Source of the DNA: Halorubrum laminariae
GTDB taxonomy: Archaea; Halobacteriota; Halobacteria; Halobacteriales; Haloferacaceae
DNA: 64,000 nt
Direction of reading: 5' to 3'
NCBI RefSeq assembly: GCF_024494655.1
Contig: NZ_JANHDL010000002.1
Location: forward strand, 124,001-188,000
The notes under the pieces: model-generated
Told to the model about the DNA's origin: nothing
Seen by the model: the letters and a program-made list of their open reading frames with translations, nothing else
Databases searched by the model: none
Position numbers and translations under genes: made by a program
Shown: positions 1 to 9,450 of the stretch, piece after piece
How positions within the stretch are numbered: position 1 is the first letter of the stretch
Layout of the letters: each line of letters begins with the position of its first letter

Positions 1-198
1 ATCCACGTCTCCGGGCACCTCCGCGAGGAGGGGCACTACGAGATGCTTGACGCGCTCCAGCCACAGCACGTGATCCCCGGCCACCAGACGCTGAAGGGTC
101 GCTCGCCGTACGTCGACCTCGCGAAGTCGCAGGGGTACAAGCTCGGACGCGACGTCCACGTCACGCAGAACGGCAACGTCATCCAGCTCGTCGAATGA
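1..198 (+). CDS. Ribonuclease J, C-terminal part (cut by window edge)
   Basis: The first 65 codons are open and end at TGA 196-198. The peptide contains [14 protein letters not shown] and [11 protein letters not shown], which match the C-terminal part of the metallo-beta-lactamase/beta-CASP RNase J family, a 5'-3' exoribonuclease and endoribonuclease of mRNA decay and rRNA processing. The window shows only the tail, so catalytic motifs cannot be checked. The stop overlaps the ATG of the GGPP synthase gene (ATGA), which implies one transcript. An RNase J gene followed by idsA is a familiar haloarchaeal order and supports the call. Confidence 0.8.
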   Translation: MHVSGHLREEGHYEMLDALQPQHVIPGHQTLKGRSPYVDLAKSQGYKLGRDVHVTQNGNVIQLVE

Positions 199-1241
199 CG
201 AACGAGACGAAGGAGGCGCGGGTGCTCGATGCCATCCGCGAGCGGCGCGAACTAGTCAACGCCGCTATCGACGAGGAGCTTCCGATACAGGAGCCGGAAC
301 GGCTCTACGAGGCGACGCGATACATCCTTGAAGCCGGCGGGAAACGGCTCCGACCCACGGTGGCGACGCTCGCCGCCGAGGCGGTCACCGGCGTCGAGCC
401 ACTGAGCGCCGAGTTCCGCGAGTTCCCGGCGCTCGACGGGCGGCCCGTCGACGTGATGCGGGCGGCGGTCGCCATCGAGGTGATCCAGTCGTTCACGCTG
501 ATCCACGACGACATCATGGACGAGGACGCGCTCCGGCGCGGCGTGCCGGCCGTCCACGAGCAGTACGACACGTCGACGGCGATCCTCGCCGGCGACACCC
601 TCTACTCGAAGGCGTTCGAGTTCATGACAGAGACCGGGGCGGACCCGTCAAACGGGCTGGAGGCGATGCGGATGCTCGCGTCCACCTGCACCGAGATCTG
701 TGAGGGGCAGGCGCTCGATGTCGCCTTCGAGTCGCGAGACGACATCCTCCCCGAGGAGTACCTCGAAATGGTCGAGCTGAAGACCGCAGTCCTGTACGGC
801 GCGTCAGCGGCGACACCGGCCGTACTGCTTGGCGCGGACGACGAGGTGGCAGAGGCGCTGTACCAGTACGGGATCGACTCGGGTCGGGCCTTTCAGATCC
901 AAGACGACGTGCTCGATCTGACCGTCCCCTCCGAGGAACTGGGCAAACAGCGCGGCTCCGACCTCGTCGAGGGGAAAGAGACGCTCATCACGCTCCACGC
1001 CCGTCAGCAGGGCGTCGACGTCGACGACCTCGTCGACGCGGAGACGCCAGCCGAGGTGACGGAAGCGGCCATCGACGACGCGGTCGCCGCGCTCGAAGAC
1101 ACCGGATCGATCGCCTACGCCCGCGAGACCGCCGAGGATCTGACGGAACGCTCGAAAGAGCATCTCGACGTGCTTCCCGAGAGCGGCTCGCGCGAACTCC
1201 TCCGTGACCTCGCCGACTACCTGATCGTCCGCGGCTACTGA
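195..1241 (+). CDS. idsA: Geranylgeranyl diphosphate synthase (trans-prenyltransferase)
   Basis: This soluble polyprenyl synthetase condenses IPP with allylic diphosphates to GGPP, the precursor of archaeal membrane lipids and of carotenoids. The first Asp-rich motif DDIMD is at residues 105-109 and the second, DDVLD, at 237-241. The GGKRLRP substrate-binding motif is at about 48-54. The length of 348 residues is normal. The ATG overlaps the stop of the RNase J gene by four bases, so translation is probably coupled. Chain length (C20, possibly C25) cannot be decided from the sequence alone. Confidence 0.93.
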   Translation: MTNETKEARVLDAIRERRELVNAAIDEELPIQEPERLYEATRYILEAGGKRLRPTVATLAAEAVTGVEPLSAEFREFPALDGRPVDVMRAAVAIEVIQSFTLIHDDIMDEDALRRGVPAVHEQYDTSTAILAGDTLYSKAFEFMTETGADPSNGLEAMRMLASTCTEICEGQALDVAFESRDDILPEEYLEMVELKTAVLYGASAATPAVLLGADDEVAEALYQYGIDSGRAFQIQDDVLDLTVPSEELGKQRGSDLVEGKETLITLHARQQGVDVDDLVDAETPAEVTEAAIDDAVAALEDTGSIAYARETAEDLTERSKEHLDVLPESGSRELLRDLADYLIVRGY

Positions 1242-1384
1242 GCCGGTCGGATCCGGACCCGAGTCGGACGACGGCAGCGCGATGCGGACGGGGCGACGAC
1301 GCGAATGCGGATGAGACGCCGACGCGAATACGGACGGGCGGTGAAACGGACACGGCTTTACCCGCGGCAGCCGTCAGCTGGGGT

Positions 1385-2311
1385 GTGTCCGGATACCGAG
1401 ACGTCGCATTGTTCTTCCTGCTCGCGCTGCTTTGGGGCGGCTCGTTCGTCTCCATCGAGGTCGGCCTCGACTACTACCCGCCGATACTGTACGCCGCCTA
1501 TCGGTTCGACGTGGCCGCGCTCGCGCTGCTCTCGTACGTTCTCCTCGCCGAGTCGTCGCCGCTGCCCCGCACCCGGAGTGATCTGGCCGCGATCGGGTTC
1601 AGCGGCGGGCTCTCCGTCGCCGTCAACAACTCGCTTTTGTTCGTCGGGCAACAGTATACCACGAGCGGGATCGCCGCGATCACGTACAGTCTCGTCCCGA
1701 TCGCGACCGCTGCGGTCGCGGCGCTCTGGATCGGCGGGACGAGCCTCGACGCGCGAGGTGCGGTGGGCGTCGTGTTAGCGTTCGTCGGCGTCGGACTCGT
1801 CGCGCAGCCGGACCCAGCAAACCTGACCGGCGGCGTCACGATCGGCGTCGGGCTCATCGCCGTCGGCGTGCTCGCCGTGGCGGTGGGCAGCGTCGGACTC
1901 CGCACCGTCGAGATAAGCTTCTCCAGCATCGCACTCACCGGCTGGGCGATGGGTTTCGGGGCGCTGCTCATCCACGGGTTTAGCCTCGGGTTCGGGGAGT
2001 CACAGCGGCTTCCGGCCACGGAGCTGCCGGCGCTCGTGGCGCTCGGCTTCCTCGGACTGTTGGCGTCGGCGGTGGCGTACACGATCTACTTCACGCTGCT
2101 CGGCCGGTTGGGTGCCTTCGAGATCAACCTCGTCTCGTACGTCGTGCCCGTGGTCGCTACGGTCGCCGGCGCACTACTGCTCGCTGAACCCGTGACGCGA
2201 CTGACGGTCGCCGGGTTCGCCGTCATCGTCGTCGGCTTCGGACTGTTGAAGCATCACACGATCGCGACGGAAGCGCCAAAGTTGCTCGCGCGCGTCGGTG
2301 GCCTCTTTTAA
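1385..2311 (+). CDS. EamA/DMT-family transporter, 10-TM
   Basis: A protein of 308 residues made of two EamA repeats with about ten hydrophobic segments. The N-terminal WGGSFVSIEVGL is typical of the drug/metabolite transporter superfamily, which exports small metabolites or amino acids across the cytoplasmic membrane. The substrate cannot be inferred. The start is GTG 1385, with a TATA-like ctttacc about 30 bases upstream, so the transcript is probably leaderless. The gene converges with the peroxiredoxin gene and their stop codons overlap by four bases. Confidence 0.85.
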   Translation: MSGYRDVALFFLLALLWGGSFVSIEVGLDYYPPILYAAYRFDVAALALLSYVLLAESSPLPRTRSDLAAIGFSGGLSVAVNNSLLFVGQQYTTSGIAAITYSLVPIATAAVAALWIGGTSLDARGAVGVVLAFVGVGLVAQPDPANLTGGVTIGVGLIAVGVLAVAVGSVGLRTVEISFSSIALTGWAMGFGALLIHGFSLGFGESQRLPATELPALVALGFLGLLASAVAYTIYFTLLGRLGAFEINLVSYVVPVVATVAGALLLAEPVTRLTVAGFAVIVVGFGLLKHHTIATEAPKLLARVGGLF

Positions 2312-2775
2312 GCGTCCAGCGACTCGATGTCCTCGACGATCTCGACCGCGTGGTCCTCGGGGTCGACACCCTCGTACGCGAGGACCACGGTTCCGTCGGC
2401 GTCGAGCACGTACGTGTTCCGGAACACGCCGTCGAAGGTGTTCCCGAACATGGTCTTTTCGCCGTAGGAGTCGTAGGCGCTCGCAACCTCGCCGTCGGGG
2501 TCCGAGAGGAGCGTGAACGGGAGGTCGTAGTCGGCTGCGAACGACTCGAGATCCGCGACCGGATCGTCGCTGATGCCGACGACGGCGATCTCTGCGTCCG
2601 CGAAGGCGTCCCACTCGTCGCGGAAGCCGCAGGCCTCGGTCGTACACCCCGGCGTGTCCGCGCGGGGATAGAAGTAGACGACCGTGTAGCGCGCGTCAGC
2701 CGGATCGACGGTGACGGTCTCACCGCGGTGGTCGACGAGCGAAATCGGTGGTGCGGTGTCGCCGGGTTCAAGCAT
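2308..2775 (-). CDS. bcp: Peroxiredoxin, BCP/PrxQ type
   Basis: This 155-residue thiol peroxidase reduces peroxides using a disulfide reductant. The active-site signature PGCTTEACGFRD places the peroxidatic Cys at residue 44 and the resolving Cys at 49, the two-Cys spacing of atypical PrxQ/BCP enzymes. The N-terminus MLEPGDTAPP and the thioredoxin-like fold pattern fit the family over its whole length. The gene is convergent with the upstream transporter and divergent from the histidine kinase gene, about 80 bp apart. Confidence 0.92.
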   Translation of the reverse strand: MLEPGDTAPPISLVDHRGETVTVDPADARYTVVYFYPRADTPGCTTEACGFRDEWDAFADAEIAVVGISDDPVADLESFAADYDLPFTLLSDPDGEVASAYDSYGEKTMFGNTFDGVFRNTYVLDADGTVVLAYEGVDPEDHAVEIVEDIESLDA

Positions 2776-2854
2776 GTGCTATATCTGGTCGGTGATCGTT
2801 TATGACGTTCGGTCCGGTTCCTTTTTAGTCGCCACTGTCGTCGACCCGATACTG

Positions 2855-4957
2855 ATGGAGTGGCAACCGACGCCGTTTACTGCGCCGCTTTTGGTCGCGG
2901 CGATCGCGTCTTTCGGGTTTGCCGGATACGCGCTCAAAAACCGGCTGCGAGGCGGACGGCCACTCGTCCGAAGTTTCGTCGGCGTCACGGTCGGAGCTGG
3001 TCTCTGGGCGCTGGCGTACGCCGCTCAGCTCTCGGCAACGACGCTCGCTGAGACGCTCTTTTGGAACCGCTTCGTGTGGATTGGCGTCGGGATCCTCGCC
3101 GTCGCGTGGCCGGCGTTCGTGCTCGCGTACGTCGACTGGCGGGAGTGGTTTCGCCCGAAGCGGTTCGTCCTCCTCTGTGCCGTCCCGGTCGCTGCCGTCA
3201 CCGCGATTCTCGCCGTCGGTGTCAATCCTTTCTTTTACCGCTCGCCGGCGCTTTCCGCCTCGAACGGCTACCTCGTGTTGACGTTCCTGCCGACGCCGGC
3301 GCTGATCGGGTTCATAGCGTACACCTACGTCGTGAACGTCTTCACGTTCCTCGTGCTCGGCTCGGTCGCACTCACGCGCGACGGAGTGTTTCGGCGGCAG
3401 GCCGCGCTGCTTCTGATCGCCGGAATCGCACCGATGACCGCCGGGATACTCGGCGTGTGGGGAGCCTTCGGCACGACGTTCGTCGATTACACGCCGATCA
3501 CGTTCGCCGGAACGTCCGTTGTGCTCGGGTGGGTCGTATTCAGACACCGACTGTTCGATCTCTCGCCCGTCGCCCGCGACGTGGTATTCGCGAATCTCTC
3601 AGACGGAGTCGTTGTCGTCAGGTCGGACCGGCGGATCGCCGACGTGAACGACCCGGCGCGGGCGCTGTTCCCCTCGGCGGCCGTCGGCAGTCGCGTCGAT
3701 GAGGCGTTCGAAGACGCGCCGGCCGTCATCGACGCGATCGACGGCGAGATCGGGAACGGCGGAGACGCCCAAGCGACGGGGGCGAACCCCGAGATTCGCG
3801 TGACGATCGATCGCGGGAACGACCCGCGTATACTAACTGTGACACCCCACGAGATCGACGACGACGCGGCCGGGTACTCGACCGGCGGCGGTACCGTCCT
3901 GCTGTTCCGCGACGTCACGGCACAGGAAACGCTCCAACGTCGGTACCGGGCGCTCATCGAGAAATCGCCGAACGTCATCGCCGTGTGCGGCACCGACGGA
4001 CTGGTCCGGTACGCGAGTCCGTCAGTCGAGCGGTTGCTGGGACACACACCCGCTGAGGTCGAAGGGCGGCCGGCGATCGACTTGGTTCACCCCGACGACC
4101 GTGAGGAGTCACAGCGCCTGTTGGAGCGCGCCTTCGAGACGCGCGACCCCCAGACTGTCGCCCACCGTCTCATCCACGCGAACGGGAACTGGCGACAGTT
4201 CGAGACGACTGTCGAGCGCCTGTTCGAAGACACGGACGAGGTCGTGATCACGGCGACAGACGTGACCGAGTCTCGGAGATACAAACAGCGGCTACAGGTT
4301 CTCAACCGCGTTCTCAGACACGATCTGAAAAACGACGCGAACGTGATCGGCGGTTACGCCGGGCTCTTGCGCGACCACGTCGACGACGAGGGAGCGGAGT
4401 ACCTCGACACCATCGACCGCAAGGTGCAGACGCTCACGCACCTCAGCGATCAGGCCCGCGAGATCGACGTGGCACTCCACAACGAGGGGGGACGAGCGAC
4501 GATCGACCTCGCAGAGCTGCTCACGCGTCTCTGTACGGCGCTCGAATCGGCGTTTCCACGGGCGACCGTCAGCGTCTCGGTCCCGGAGACGGCGGTCGTC
4601 CGCGCCGACGAGCTGCTCGAGTCCGCCGTGCGAAACGTGTTGGAGAACGCGGTTGTCCACCACGATGGGGGGACGCCGATCGTCGAAGCGAGCGTCGACA
4701 CCGCCGACGGCGGCTATCGGATCGCGGTCGATGACGACGGTCCGGGTATCCCCTCGGTCGAGCGAACGGTCTTCTCTGAGGTCCGCGAGACGCCGCTCGA
4801 ACACGCGAGCGGGCTCGGGCTCTGGCTCGTGCACTGGATCGTCTCGCAGTCCGGCGGCGATCTGACGATAGAGATGCGAGAGCCTCGGGGGACGAGCGTG
4901 ACAATATGGCTGCCCGCGGCCGACGACGCGGAACTGGATCCGACGACAGAGCGGTGA
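2855..4957 (+). CDS. Membrane sensor histidine kinase with 7-TM input and PAS domains
   Basis: About 700 residues. The N-terminal 220 residues hold about seven hydrophobic segments, as in archaeal 7TM-type sensor kinases. Two PAS-like regions follow (from about residues 242 and 367). The H-box is RHDLKND with His near residue 489, the N-box NVLENAVVH is near 594 and the G-box DDDGPGIP near 626. It should autophosphorylate and pass phosphate to a response regulator, but none is adjacent. I chose ATG 2855 because it directly precedes the first membrane helix; the frame is open further upstream, where it overlaps the peroxiredoxin gene. Confidence 0.87.
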   Translation: MEWQPTPFTAPLLVAAIASFGFAGYALKNRLRGGRPLVRSFVGVTVGAGLWALAYAAQLSATTLAETLFWNRFVWIGVGILAVAWPAFVLAYVDWREWFRPKRFVLLCAVPVAAVTAILAVGVNPFFYRSPALSASNGYLVLTFLPTPALIGFIAYTYVVNVFTFLVLGSVALTRDGVFRRQAALLLIAGIAPMTAGILGVWGAFGTTFVDYTPITFAGTSVVLGWVVFRHRLFDLSPVARDVVFANLSDGVVVVRSDRRIADVNDPARALFPSAAVGSRVDEAFEDAPAVIDAIDGEIGNGGDAQATGANPEIRVTIDRGNDPRILTVTPHEIDDDAAGYSTGGGTVLLFRDVTAQETLQRRYRALIEKSPNVIAVCGTDGLVRYASPSVERLLGHTPAEVEGRPAIDLVHPDDREESQRLLERAFETRDPQTVAHRLIHANGNWRQFETTVERLFEDTDEVVITATDVTESRRYKQRLQVLNRVLRHDLKNDANVIGGYAGLLRDHVDDEGAEYLDTIDRKVQTLTHLSDQAREIDVALHNEGGRATIDLAELLTRLCTALESAFPRATVSVSVPETAVVRADELLESAVRNVLENAVVHHDGGTPIVEASVDTADGGYRIAVDDDGPGIPSVERTVFSEVRETPLEHASGLGLWLVHWIVSQSGGDLTIEMREPRGTSVTIWLPAADDAELDPTTER

Positions 4958-5028
4958 TCCGACGCGGCACCGTGGGGCCGTAGCGCCCCTCCGCAACCTC
5001 TTTGCGGGCGGTCGTCGAACCGGTACGT

Positions 5029-5934
5029 ATGAGTCACGGATCCCTAGACGACGGCGCGGTTGAGAGCTACCGGGAGGCCGGTGCAGTGTTGGTCGAGGCG
5101 ATGAACGAGGCCCGCGAGATGGTCGAACCGGGGCGGGCGCACCTTGAGGTCGCCGAGTGGACGGAAGACTTCGTCCGCGAGCAGGGTGCCGGCCTCGCGT
5201 TTCCGGTAAACATCAGCGTCGATCCGGAAGCGTCGCACGCGACGCCGGGCCGCGACGACGACACGACATTCGGCGACGAGATGGTGTGTCTGGACGTCGG
5301 TGTCCACGTCGACGGCTACATCGCCGACGCAGCGGTGACCGTCGACCACAGCGGGACTCCAGAGCTCGTCGAGGCCGCCGAGATGGCACTCGAAGCCGCC
5401 GTCGACGAGGCCGGGCCGGGCGTCGAGGTCGGAGTCGTGGGACAGGCGATCGAGGACGTGATCCGCGGCTACGGCTACACGCCCGTGCTCAACCTCTCCG
5501 GGCACGGTGTCCAGCGCTACGACGCCCACACGGGGCCGACGGTTCCGAACCGCGGCGTCGATCGGTCCGTCGAACTGGAGCCCGGACAGGCCGTCGCCAT
5601 CGAGCCGTTCGCGACCGACGGGCGCGGCAAGGTCGGCGAGGGGACGGACGAGGAGATCTTCGAACAGACGGGCTCCGCGAGCGTTCGCGACCGCCGCGCG
5701 CGGCAGGCCCTCGAAGAGATAGAGGCGTTCGACGACCTTCCGTTCGCCGCACGGTGGCTGGAGAGCGACCGCGCCGGGATGGCGCTGCGGCGGCTCAAGC
5801 AGGCGAACGCGGTCAAAGGGTACCCCGTGCTGAAGGAGTCAGACGACGCGCTCGTCAGTCAGGCTGAGCACACGATCTTAGTCACCGACGACGGCGTCGA
5901 GGTGACGACTGCCGGCATCCACGGCTTCGACTGA
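5029..5934 (+). CDS. map: Methionine aminopeptidase, type II
   Basis: Removes initiator Met from new proteins. The 301 residues carry the pita-bread fold motifs. The metal ligands are the two Asp in the stretch LDVGVHVDGYIADAAV, the His of LSGHGVQRYDAHTG, the Glu of AIEPFAT and the final Glu in QAEHTILV. The insertion between the catalytic His and the C-terminal motif marks the archaeal/eukaryotic type II. A TATA-like ctctttgcg lies about 27 bases before ATG 5029, indicating a leaderless start. The stop overlaps the ATG of the HIT gene by one base, so the two form an operon. Confidence 0.93.
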   Translation: MSHGSLDDGAVESYREAGAVLVEAMNEAREMVEPGRAHLEVAEWTEDFVREQGAGLAFPVNISVDPEASHATPGRDDDTTFGDEMVCLDVGVHVDGYIADAAVTVDHSGTPELVEAAEMALEAAVDEAGPGVEVGVVGQAIEDVIRGYGYTPVLNLSGHGVQRYDAHTGPTVPNRGVDRSVELEPGQAVAIEPFATDGRGKVGEGTDEEIFEQTGSASVRDRRARQALEEIEAFDDLPFAARWLESDRAGMALRRLKQANAVKGYPVLKESDDALVSQAEHTILVTDDGVEVTTAGIHGFD

Positions 5935-6485
5935 TGGACCGGATCTACGCGCCGTGGCGCATCGAGTGGGTCGAACGCGAGTCGGACCCGATCGACGGCT
6001 GTCCGTTCTGCGTGCTTCCCGAGCGCGAGTCCGACCGCGAGGCGCGTATCGTCGCGTACAGCGACCACAACTACGTCCTGTTGAACAACGCGCCGTACAA
6101 CCCCGGCCACGCGATGGTGATCCCGCGCGAGCACGAGGAGGAGCTCACCGATCTCGACGACGCGACGCTCGCGGACCACGCGAGACTGGAGGCGGCGACG
6201 ATCGAGGCGATGCGCCGCGACGTCGGCCCGGACGGCGTCAACACCGGGCGGAATCTCGGCGGGTCGGCCGCAGGCGGATCGGTCGATCACCTCCACACGC
6301 ACGTCGTGCCGCGGTGGGACGGCGACACGAACTTCATGCCCGTCACCGCCGACACGAAGGTGATCGTCGAAGCCATCGATCGGACGTACGGCCACCTCCA
6401 CGCGGGCTTTTCGGAAGTCGACGCCGCGGTCGACCCGGGTGATGCCGACGCCGGTGAGGCCGTCAGGCTATCGTTCGACGGCTGA
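5934..6485 (+). CDS. HIT-family nucleotide hydrolase
   Basis: The 183-residue protein carries the histidine triad DHLHTHVVPRW, the catalytic motif that hydrolyses dinucleoside polyphosphates or AMP-lysine type adducts. It also has an N-terminal zinc-like element with CPFC. The NNAPYNPGHAMVIPREH segment is typical of the Ap4A-hydrolase-like HIT branch (FHIT/HIT superfamily). It is translationally coupled to the Map gene by a TGATG overlap. The physiological substrate is unknown. Confidence 0.9.
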   Translation: MDRIYAPWRIEWVERESDPIDGCPFCVLPERESDREARIVAYSDHNYVLLNNAPYNPGHAMVIPREHEEELTDLDDATLADHARLEAATIEAMRRDVGPDGVNTGRNLGGSAAGGSVDHLHTHVVPRWDGDTNFMPVTADTKVIVEAIDRTYGHLHAGFSEVDAAVDPGDADAGEAVRLSFDG

Positions 6486-6533
6486 CAGCCGAATCGCTGC
6501 TCACAGGCACGCCTCACGCCGTTCCGCGCACTC

Positions 6534-7481
6534 TCACTCCGTTCCGTGCGTGTAGCCGCGGTCCGGAAGCGGGTCGCCGTCGACGGTGATCCCGTCTTCG
6601 GCCGCCACGGCAGAGCCCACGCGGACGAGCGTTCCCGGACAGTCGGACGCGACGCGGTCGACCGCAGACTCGGGGACCGTACAGACGAGTTCGAAGTCCT
6701 CGCCGAAGTGAGCGGCGAGCTCGAACCGCTCCGCGGGGTCGTCGGTCACCGCCTCGACCGCCGGGTGGACCGGGAGTGTGTCGCGGTCGAGCTCGAACCC
6801 GACTTCGCTCGCCTCCCCGAGCTGGTGAAGCGACCGTGCGAGTCCGTCGGAGGAGTCCATCATCGCGGTCGCGTGCGGCGCGAGCGCGAGCCCGTCGGCC
6901 ACCCGCGGGGTGAACCGGAACAGCTCGTTCGCGCGCTCGACCGCACCGTTACTCGCGTCGACAGTGCCGATCGCGTCGGCATCGGCGGCCGCGTCGTCTC
7001 GGCCGCGATCGAACAGCCGGAGGGCCGCGGCGGAGCGTCCCCACTCGCCGGTGACACAGAGCGCGTCGCCCGGCGCAGCGCCGGAGCGCGTGACCGGACC
7101 GGCGTCGGTGAGCGTGCCGATCGCGGTCGAGGCGGTTGTGAACTCCGCGTGCGTGTCGAGGTCGCCGCCGACGTACGCGGCGTCGACGGCGTCACACACG
7201 TCGACCGCGCCGGCGACGAACCGATCGAGGTCCGCCTCGTCGAAGTCGGCGTCGGCGTAGACGGCGACCGCCGCGGTCGCGGCGGCACCCATGGCGGCGA
7301 CGTCCGAGAGCGACGCGCCGACGGCACGCCAGCCGGCCGTGTACCTGCTCGTTCCCGGCGGGAAGTCCGTCCGCTCGTGAAGCATGTCCGTCGTGATGAC
7401 GGTGTCATCGACGACGGCCGCGTCGTCGCCGGCGTGCGGGAGATCGGCCGCGAGCGCTCGAAGCGCGTCTCGCTCGTTCAC
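6534..7481 (-). CDS. thiL: Thiamine-monophosphate kinase
   Basis: Phosphorylates thiamine monophosphate to thiamine diphosphate. The protein shows the PurM/ThiL fold motifs: GDDAAVVDD near the N-terminus, the GGDLD motif in the middle and MDSSDGLARSL in the C-terminal domain. I place the start at GTG 7481 (VNERDALRAL). An upstream in-frame ATG at 7553 lies within the probable TATA box (atttaaac, 7551-7560), so it is unlikely to be transcribed. That gives 315 residues, normal for ThiL. ThiE and ThiM are encoded 24 kb away. Confidence 0.9.
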   Translation of the reverse strand: MNERDALRALAADLPHAGDDAAVVDDTVITTDMLHERTDFPPGTSRYTAGWRAVGASLSDVAAMGAAATAAVAVYADADFDEADLDRFVAGAVDVCDAVDAAYVGGDLDTHAEFTTASTAIGTLTDAGPVTRSGAAPGDALCVTGEWGRSAAALRLFDRGRDDAAADADAIGTVDASNGAVERANELFRFTPRVADGLALAPHATAMMDSSDGLARSLHQLGEASEVGFELDRDTLPVHPAVEAVTDDPAERFELAAHFGEDFELVCTVPESAVDRVASDCPGTLVRVGSAVAAEDGITVDGDPLPDRGYTHGTE

Positions 7482-7594
7482 AGTGTCGGGTGAACGACCG
7501 GGGCGAAGTAGAAGGGATCGGTCCGTATCGTGGTCCACGTTGTCATGAAACATTTAAACCAGTAAAACACATTAACGAATATTATCATTATCAA

Positions 7595-7612
7595 TCATTA
7601 TATTTATTACCC
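7595..7612 (+). promoter_or_regulatory. AT-rich promoter of the small-ORF/aceA transcript
   Basis: The run tcattatatttattacc sits in a conspicuously AT-rich 80-bp patch (7540-7615). The TATA element centre near 7605 is about 31 bases before ATG 7636, the first of four head-to-tail reading frames ending in aceA. The oppositely oriented tttaaat at 7552-7558 could serve thiL, so the patch looks like a divergent promoter. Confidence 0.55.
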
Positions 7613-7635
7613 TCCATCGGCTCAAACCGAGTGCA

Positions 7636-7734
7636 ATGTCAGTACCCGTACGCGGACACGACGCAGACCGGATCACAGACACATCGATTCCCAGACGCCC
7701 ACCGCAACCACCCGAACCTGATGACAACACCTGA
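7636..7734 (+). CDS. Hypothetical 32-residue leader ORF (aceA chain, ORF 1)
   Basis: ATG 7636 follows the TATA box at a suitable distance. The frame runs 32 codons to TGA 7732-7734 and overlaps the start of the next frame at 7721. The peptide is Pro/Asp-rich, with a tail [13 protein letters not shown], and shows no domain I recognise. It is listed because it begins the overlapping chain into aceA. It may be a leader peptide or chance. Confidence 0.3.
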   Translation: MSVPVRGHDADRITDTSIPRRPPQPPEPDDNT

Positions 7735-8068
7735 CGACACGACAGACGCAACCGAGACGACGACTCGCACGCCGACCGACCAGACATCAACGACACGAGA
7801 CGGGCGGACGACCGGCACCGCGAACGCCGCACAGCGGCCGAACGCGACATCCCCACACATTCCCGGCCGCATCCCGGCGACGGAGGAGGCCGGCGCGCCG
7901 CTCGTCCCGCAGACGCGTTCCGCGACGCGACCGACTATCGATCAGACTTCGACCGGCGGGACGACCCGCCGCCCGAGCCCGCCGCCGGCCGACGACGAGC
8001 GGGACGCTCCGATCGTCCCCGACCTGCGTCCAACCCGCCGGACACGCGCCGACGGAGGAGCTCAATGA
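7721..8068 (+). CDS. Hypothetical disordered protein (aceA chain, ORF 2)
   Basis: A 115-residue frame from ATG 7721, extremely rich in Thr, Pro, Arg and Asp, with no hydrophobic core, so it is predicted disordered. Third codon positions are mostly G or C, as in genuine genes here, but part of the 5' end is less biased. The start overlaps ORF 1 and the stop overlaps ORF 3 by ATGA. I do not recognise it. An antisense frame also exists over the region but has no family features. Confidence 0.4.
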   Translation: MTTPDDTTDATETTTRTPTDQTSTTRDGRTTGTANAAQRPNATSPHIPGRIPATEEAGAPLVPQTRSATRPTIDQTSTGGTTRRPSPPPADDERDAPIVPDLRPTRRTRADGGAQ

Positions 8069-8208
8069 GCGCGACTCGTTCTCGACGACGGCCCTCGCGG
8101 CCCGCCGAGAGCCCGATCCCGATGACGGGCACCGGCGACGGCCCGCGACCCGACCCGACCACGTTCACGCGACGCGCGACCGACCGATTCGACGACACCA
8201 ACGAGTGA
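8065..8208 (+). CDS. Hypothetical 47-residue protein (aceA chain, ORF 3)
   Basis: The frame from ATG 8065 to TGA 8206-8208 encodes a 47-residue basic, Pro/Arg/Thr-rich peptide. It begins inside the stop of ORF 2 (ATGA) and ends five bases before the preferred ATG of aceA, or overlaps the alternative GTG 8205. No homology is recognised. Its value is positional: it would deliver terminating ribosomes to the aceA start. Confidence 0.35.
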   Translation: MSATRSRRRPSRPAESPIPMTGTGDGPRPDPTTFTRRATDRFDDTNE

Positions 8209-8213
8209 CATTT

Positions 8214-9305
8214 ATGCATCCGAACGAACTCGACGACGACGTTTACGCCAGAGACATCGACAACCCGGCCGGCCGCAAGCTCCGCGAGCGGTTCGCCGAA
8301 CAGGACTACACGTTCGCGCCCGGCATCTACCACGCGCTCGACGCCCGCCTCGCCGAGATGGCGGGCGTCGACGCCGCCTACATGAGCGGCTACTCGACCG
8401 TCCTCGGCCAGTTCGGCTTCCCCGATTTGGAGATGGTCTCCATGACCGAGATGGTCGAGAACGCGAAGCGAATGGTCGAGGCGACGAACCTGCCGGTCGT
8501 CGCCGACTGCGACACCGGCTACGGCGGCGTCCACAACGTCCGCCGCGCGGTCCGCGAGTACGAGAAGGCCGGCGTCGCCGCCGTCCACATCGAAGACCAG
8601 ACCTCGCCGAAGCGCTGCGGGCACATCGCCGGCAAGCAGATCGTCTCCCGCGAGCAGGCGCGCTCGCGCTTCGAGGCCGCCGTCGACGCCAAGCAGAGCG
8701 AAGACACGGTCATCATCGCCCGCACGGACGCCTACGGTTCCGCGAACGGCGACTGGGACGAGCACGTCGAACGCGGCCGGATCTACGCCGATGCCGGCGT
8801 CGACCTCGTCTGGCCCGAGATGCCCGACCCGTCCCGCGAGGACGCGGTCCGCTACGCCGAGGAGATCCACGAGACCCACCCGGACCTGGATCTCGCCTTC
8901 AACTACTCCTCGTCGTTCGCGTGGAGCGAGCAGGACGACCCGCTCACGTTCGAGGAACTCGGCGACCTCGGCTACCAGTACATCTTCATCACGCTGTACG
9001 GGCTCCACTCCGGCGCGCACGCCGTCTACGAGGACATGGAGAACATCGCCGAGAACGCGGAACGGGCGCAGTGGGACCTCGAAGACCGGTACCTCGGCCA
9101 CGAGACCGAGAGCCACCACGAGCTCTCCTTCGTTCCACGGTACCAAGACATCGAAGCCCGCTTCGATCCCGACGCAAAGGCCCGCCAAGAGGAGTCCGCC
9201 GGATTCACCGAAGACGAGAACGATCCGATCACCGCCGACGAAGAGTCGGACACCACGGACGACGAGAGCGACCCGGTCGCGACGCCGGAAAGCGCCGACG
9301 ACTGA
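8214..9305 (+). CDS. aceA: Isocitrate lyase
   Basis: Cleaves isocitrate to succinate and glyoxylate in the glyoxylate bypass, which allows growth on acetate or fatty acids. The 363-residue protein has the ICL/PEP-mutase barrel, with the [12 protein letters not shown] metal-binding loop and the catalytic cysteine motif PKRCGH. It strongly resembles the short haloarchaeal isocitrate lyases. I chose ATG 8214 ([14 protein letters not shown]); GTG 8205 is an alternative that overlaps the preceding frame. The last 40 or so residues are an acidic Asp/Glu/Thr tail. No malate synthase gene lies next to it. Confidence 0.92.
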   Translation: MHPNELDDDVYARDIDNPAGRKLRERFAEQDYTFAPGIYHALDARLAEMAGVDAAYMSGYSTVLGQFGFPDLEMVSMTEMVENAKRMVEATNLPVVADCDTGYGGVHNVRRAVREYEKAGVAAVHIEDQTSPKRCGHIAGKQIVSREQARSRFEAAVDAKQSEDTVIIARTDAYGSANGDWDEHVERGRIYADAGVDLVWPEMPDPSREDAVRYAEEIHETHPDLDLAFNYSSSFAWSEQDDPLTFEELGDLGYQYIFITLYGLHSGAHAVYEDMENIAENAERAQWDLEDRYLGHETESHHELSFVPRYQDIEARFDPDAKARQEESAGFTEDENDPITADEESDTTDDESDPVATPESADD

Positions 9306-9371
9306 TCGGCGCTCGCTCGAACTGACCGGCACCCGCTCACCCCGGCCGCGGACGCGACCGCAGCTCGTCAC

Positions 9372-9386
9372 GTCACGCTTTTTTCG
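9372..9386 (+). terminator. T-run terminator after aceA
   Basis: Six T residues (9379-9384) in a GC-rich context (cacgcttttttcg), 70 bases past the aceA stop, match the oligo-T signals that end archaeal transcripts. The zinc-ribbon gene downstream is convergent. Confidence 0.5.
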
Positions 9387-9450
9387 AACACGCTTCGTGC
9401 GAACGATCGAATTTTATGCTGAACGATCGCACGTGGACGAGACCTGAGAA

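Noticed and set aside
2711-2854. 48-residue N-terminal extension of the histidine kinase
   Set aside because: It overlaps the peroxiredoxin gene and its start. ATG 2855 directly precedes the first membrane helix.
7935-9371. Long minus-strand frame opposite aceA and its upstream chain
   Set aside because: It is a shadow of aceA: in high-GC DNA, strand-opposed open frames arise from GC-rich third positions. It has no family features.
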